Of a DNA stretch of 7,682 nucleotides, positions 6,540 to 7,682 are shown in pieces. The DNA is taken from NCBI GenBank assembly GCA_938007945.1, contig CALLME010000164.1, positions 1 to 7,682 of the forward strand, in the 5' to 3' direction. The number at the start of each line of letters is the position of its first letter. The first letter of the stretch is position 1. The stretch is from an uncultured Caulobacterales bacterium. GTDB taxonomy: Bacteria > Pseudomonadota > Alphaproteobacteria > Caulobacterales > Maricaulaceae. A program made the translations under genes and the position numbers. A model generated the notes under the pieces. It saw only the letters and a program-made list of their open reading frames with translations, was not told the origin of the DNA and made no database searches.

Positions 6540-6576
6540 TAGGACACGGTATTGAAAATGATTAAATCAGGCCGCG

Positions 6577-7407
6577 TTAGAACTTACGCGTAAAACTCGC
6601 TGAGACGGATTGTGAAGCACCGAATTCATTGTCATACTCAGTTAAATCAAGACGTAATCCTGACACTGGCGACAGCGCATATTCAGCGCCAATACCATAG
6701 GCAATGCCGTCAAGGTCCAGCTCAACTTTGCCCGTATTTCCGTCAAGGTCTTCTGCTTTCACCGAGAGCTGTCTGAAGTCATAACCAAGACGTCCGTGCA
6801 CTGAAAGACGCGGCGTAAGCGAACGGCGCGCAACGGCAAAGGCCGCAACATTGTAATCAAACCCGCCTTTGGTCGTGATGTCTCCATCGACGTCTTTTTC
6901 ATCTAAAATTCCAAGAGAGCCTTCAAGCTCAGCCCCGTAAGAAGCGCCCAATAAACGGCGGCCGCTATCATAACCTAGGCGGCCCTCAAGACCAAAGCTG
7001 TCAATATCAGTATCATACATGACGCCGCCAAGTGTACCGTAAAAATTACCGCGCGATTGCCCGCGAAGGCCGCGCAGGTACGGCGGCTGACCATAAGCGC
7101 CTGCGTGTGGCACCCCTTGCCCATAATGCCCGTGACCTGTTGGATTGACGTGCACGGGACCTTTTCCGCCATGCTCATAACCTGCGACCAGGTTCTGATC
7201 TGGCCAATGATTTGGGTTCGCATTGCCAAAGGCGTTATGGTTTTGGCCTGCAACTGCATAGCTCTGACCTGGGGCACATGTGCCTGCGCTGCATCCGCTG
7301 TCATAAACTCCGTAAGAGCTGCCTGTTTGCGAGGCAAGATAAGGCTGCTCAATCGCTGAACACGCGCTCAAAGCTAAAATTGGCAACGCTAGAATATAGT
7401 GGCGCAT
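6577..7407 (-). CDS. Outer-membrane beta-barrel lipoprotein
   Basis: This is a surface-envelope protein. Residues 1-15 form a signal peptide ending in a lipobox (LSAC, Cys16), so the mature N-terminus should be lipidated. Residues 17-50 include two further cysteines (39 and 44). Residues about 52-118 are a flexible Gly/His/Asn/Pro-rich linker with seven His between 57 and 101 (for example GHGHYGQ). From about 120 to 276 alternating hydrophobic residues and Gly/aromatic turns (FYGTLGGVMYDTD, FGLEGRLGYDSG, LSVHGRLGYDF, LRLDLTEYD) suggest a small barrel of roughly eight strands of the OmpA-like/opacity type. The protein ends SASFTRKF, with the terminal Phe expected for assembly by the BAM machinery. 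Acidic loops occur at 169-176 and 219-224. A good ribosome-binding site, GAGAGGGA, precedes the start. The exact role is unknown; it may be structural or may bind surface ligands. Confidence 0.88.
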   Translation of the reverse strand: MRHYILALPILALSACSAIEQPYLASQTGSSYGVYDSGCSAGTCAPGQSYAVAGQNHNAFGNANPNHWPDQNLVAGYEHGGKGPVHVNPTGHGHYGQGVPHAGAYGQPPYLRGLRGQSRGNFYGTLGGVMYDTDIDSFGLEGRLGYDSGRRLLGASYGAELEGSLGILDEKDVDGDITTKGGFDYNVAAFAVARRSLTPRLSVHGRLGYDFRQLSVKAEDLDGNTGKVELDLDGIAYGIGAEYALSPVSGLRLDLTEYDNEFGASQSVSASFTRKF

Positions 7408-7417
7408 GGAAAATCCC

Positions 7418-7430
7418 TCTCAATTTGAGA
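7418..7430. promoter_or_regulatory. Palindrome at the ribosome-binding site of the barrel gene
   Basis: TCTCAA-T-TTGAGA is a perfect palindrome with 6-bp arms and a single central base. It overlaps the GAGAGGG ribosome-binding sequence, which starts 11 bases before the barrel-lipoprotein ATG. The one-base centre rules out a tight RNA hairpin using all pairs, so a DNA-binding dimer site is the more natural reading. No regulator is identified. Confidence 0.3.
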
Positions 7431-7441
7431 CTGTCCTAGCG

Positions 7442-7468
7442 AAAAAGACTTAATTTTTTCTAAGTCTT
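7442..7468 (-). terminator. A/T-rich hairpin followed by T's, possible terminator of the upstream (ubiB-like) gene
   Basis: AAGACTTA (7445-7452) and TAAGTCTT (7461-7468) are perfect 8-bp inverted arms with an 8-base loop. On the minus strand the second arm runs into a row of five T's, giving an intrinsic-terminator shape about 65 bases after the stop of the partial gene at 7533. The stem has only two G-C pairs, so it would be weak. It could instead be an operator or A/T-rich upstream element of the barrel gene's promoter. Confidence 0.4.
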
Positions 7469-7479
7469 CTCTTTAGGCT

Positions 7480-7496
7480 TTGATAGGGGTTGATAG
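7480..7496. repeat. Direct repeat one helical turn apart
   Basis: TTGATAG occurs at 7480-7486 and again at 7490-7496, a 10-bp period, between the partial gene and the barrel-lipoprotein gene. Such spacing puts both copies on the same face of the helix, as in tandem regulator sites. It is short and could be chance. Confidence 0.3.
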
Positions 7497-7532
7497 AGTT
7501 TAGCAGGGGAGTTGGTTGGGGATTTGGCGCGC

Positions 7533-7682
7533 TTAAAGTTGCGCAGCTGCGTAAACACCGCCAAGCGCGAGCGCCACGCCTGCGCCGATATAAAGCACAG
7601 GCTTGAAGGGATTTGTTTTTGTCGCGCTCACCTCTTTGGGCGTCGACAGATCAATCTCTCCGTCAGCCCAGGCTTTGGCAAG
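7533..7682 (-). CDS. ubiB: C-terminal end of a membrane protein, probably the UbiB kinase-like protein (start beyond the right edge)
   Basis: A frame open from the right edge ends at a TAA (7533-7535) and encodes 49 residues. The tail begins LAKAWADGEIDLS, continues through a polar Thr/Lys/Asn segment, and ends with one hydrophobic helix of about 20 residues (VLYIGAGVALALGGVYAAAQ) and a final Leu. UbiB proteins, atypical ABC1/ADCK kinases needed for ubiquinone synthesis, end with C-terminal membrane helices, and in alphaproteobacteria ubiB commonly lies just upstream of coaBC on the same strand, as here apart from the interposed barrel gene. No catalytic part is in the window, so the identification rests on context and tail character only. 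That it is a real gene end is more certain than its name. Confidence 0.55.
   Translation of the reverse strand, partial: LAKAWADGEIDLSTPKEVSATKTNPFKPVLYIGAGVALALGGVYAAAQL

Noticed and set aside
6975..7352. 125-codon minus-strand frame overlapping the barrel gene
   Set aside because: It is an alternative frame of the lipoprotein gene, which has a lipobox, a barrel and a good ribosome-binding site; nothing recognisable is encoded in the other frame.
1..7682. A defence island, prophage or transposon hidden in the window
   Set aside because: Every long frame is accounted for by metabolic, envelope or transport genes; no recombinase, nuclease, toxin, transposase or terminal inverted repeats are visible.

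Overview
The window reads as ordinary chromosomal DNA from a Gram-negative alphaproteobacterium. Evidence: an outer-membrane beta-barrel lipoprotein, a fused coaBC gene running toward dut, and a protein tail that fits UbiB just upstream. The ubiB–coaBC–dut neighbourhood is familiar from alphaproteobacteria. The overall style (moderate GC, small secreted hypotheticals) would fit Maricaulales/Hyphomonadaceae, but that placement is inference. Genes are tightly packed, and no stretch over 300 bp lacks a gene. I see no IS element, phage gene, tRNA, rRNA or CRISPR array.

Layout, left to right. (1) 1-1032, +: the 3' part of a flavoprotein of the HI0933/YhiN family, entering from beyond the left edge. 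Its last ten codons are followed by two degenerate copies of themselves (1003-1105). (2) 1102-1923, -: an eight-helix TSUP (TauE/SafE) permease, convergent with the flavoprotein gene. (3) 1930-4394, +: pxpA-pxpB-pxpC, the three subunits of prokaryotic 5-oxoprolinase, starting 6 bp from the divergent permease gene. (4) 4396-6523, -: coaBC, a small secreted protein and dut, transcribed right to left with a 4-bp overlap and an 8-bp gap. It converges on pxpC with stop codons 1 bp apart. (5) 6577-7407, -: a lipoprotein with a His/Gly/Asn-rich linker and a C-terminal beta-barrel. (6) 7408-7532: a 125-bp intergenic stretch with an A/T-rich hairpin, a palindrome and a direct repeat. (7) 7533-7682, -: the last 49 codons of a gene that is probably ubiB.

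How the genes work together. PxpABC hydrolyses 5-oxoproline, a by-product of glutamine/glutamate chemistry, to glutamate using ATP. The divergent TSUP carrier may move a related anion, but that rests on position only. CoaBC makes 4'-phosphopantetheine for coenzyme A, and Dut removes dUTP and supplies dUMP for dTMP synthesis; these are housekeeping genes sharing a transcript.

The least ordinary signals are the stacked gene ends after the flavoprotein gene, which differ almost only at synonymous positions, and a perfect 8-bp hairpin inside the start of pxpB that on the minus strand is followed by seven T's, like a terminator for antisense transcription. I found no clear sign of a new defence or mobile system.
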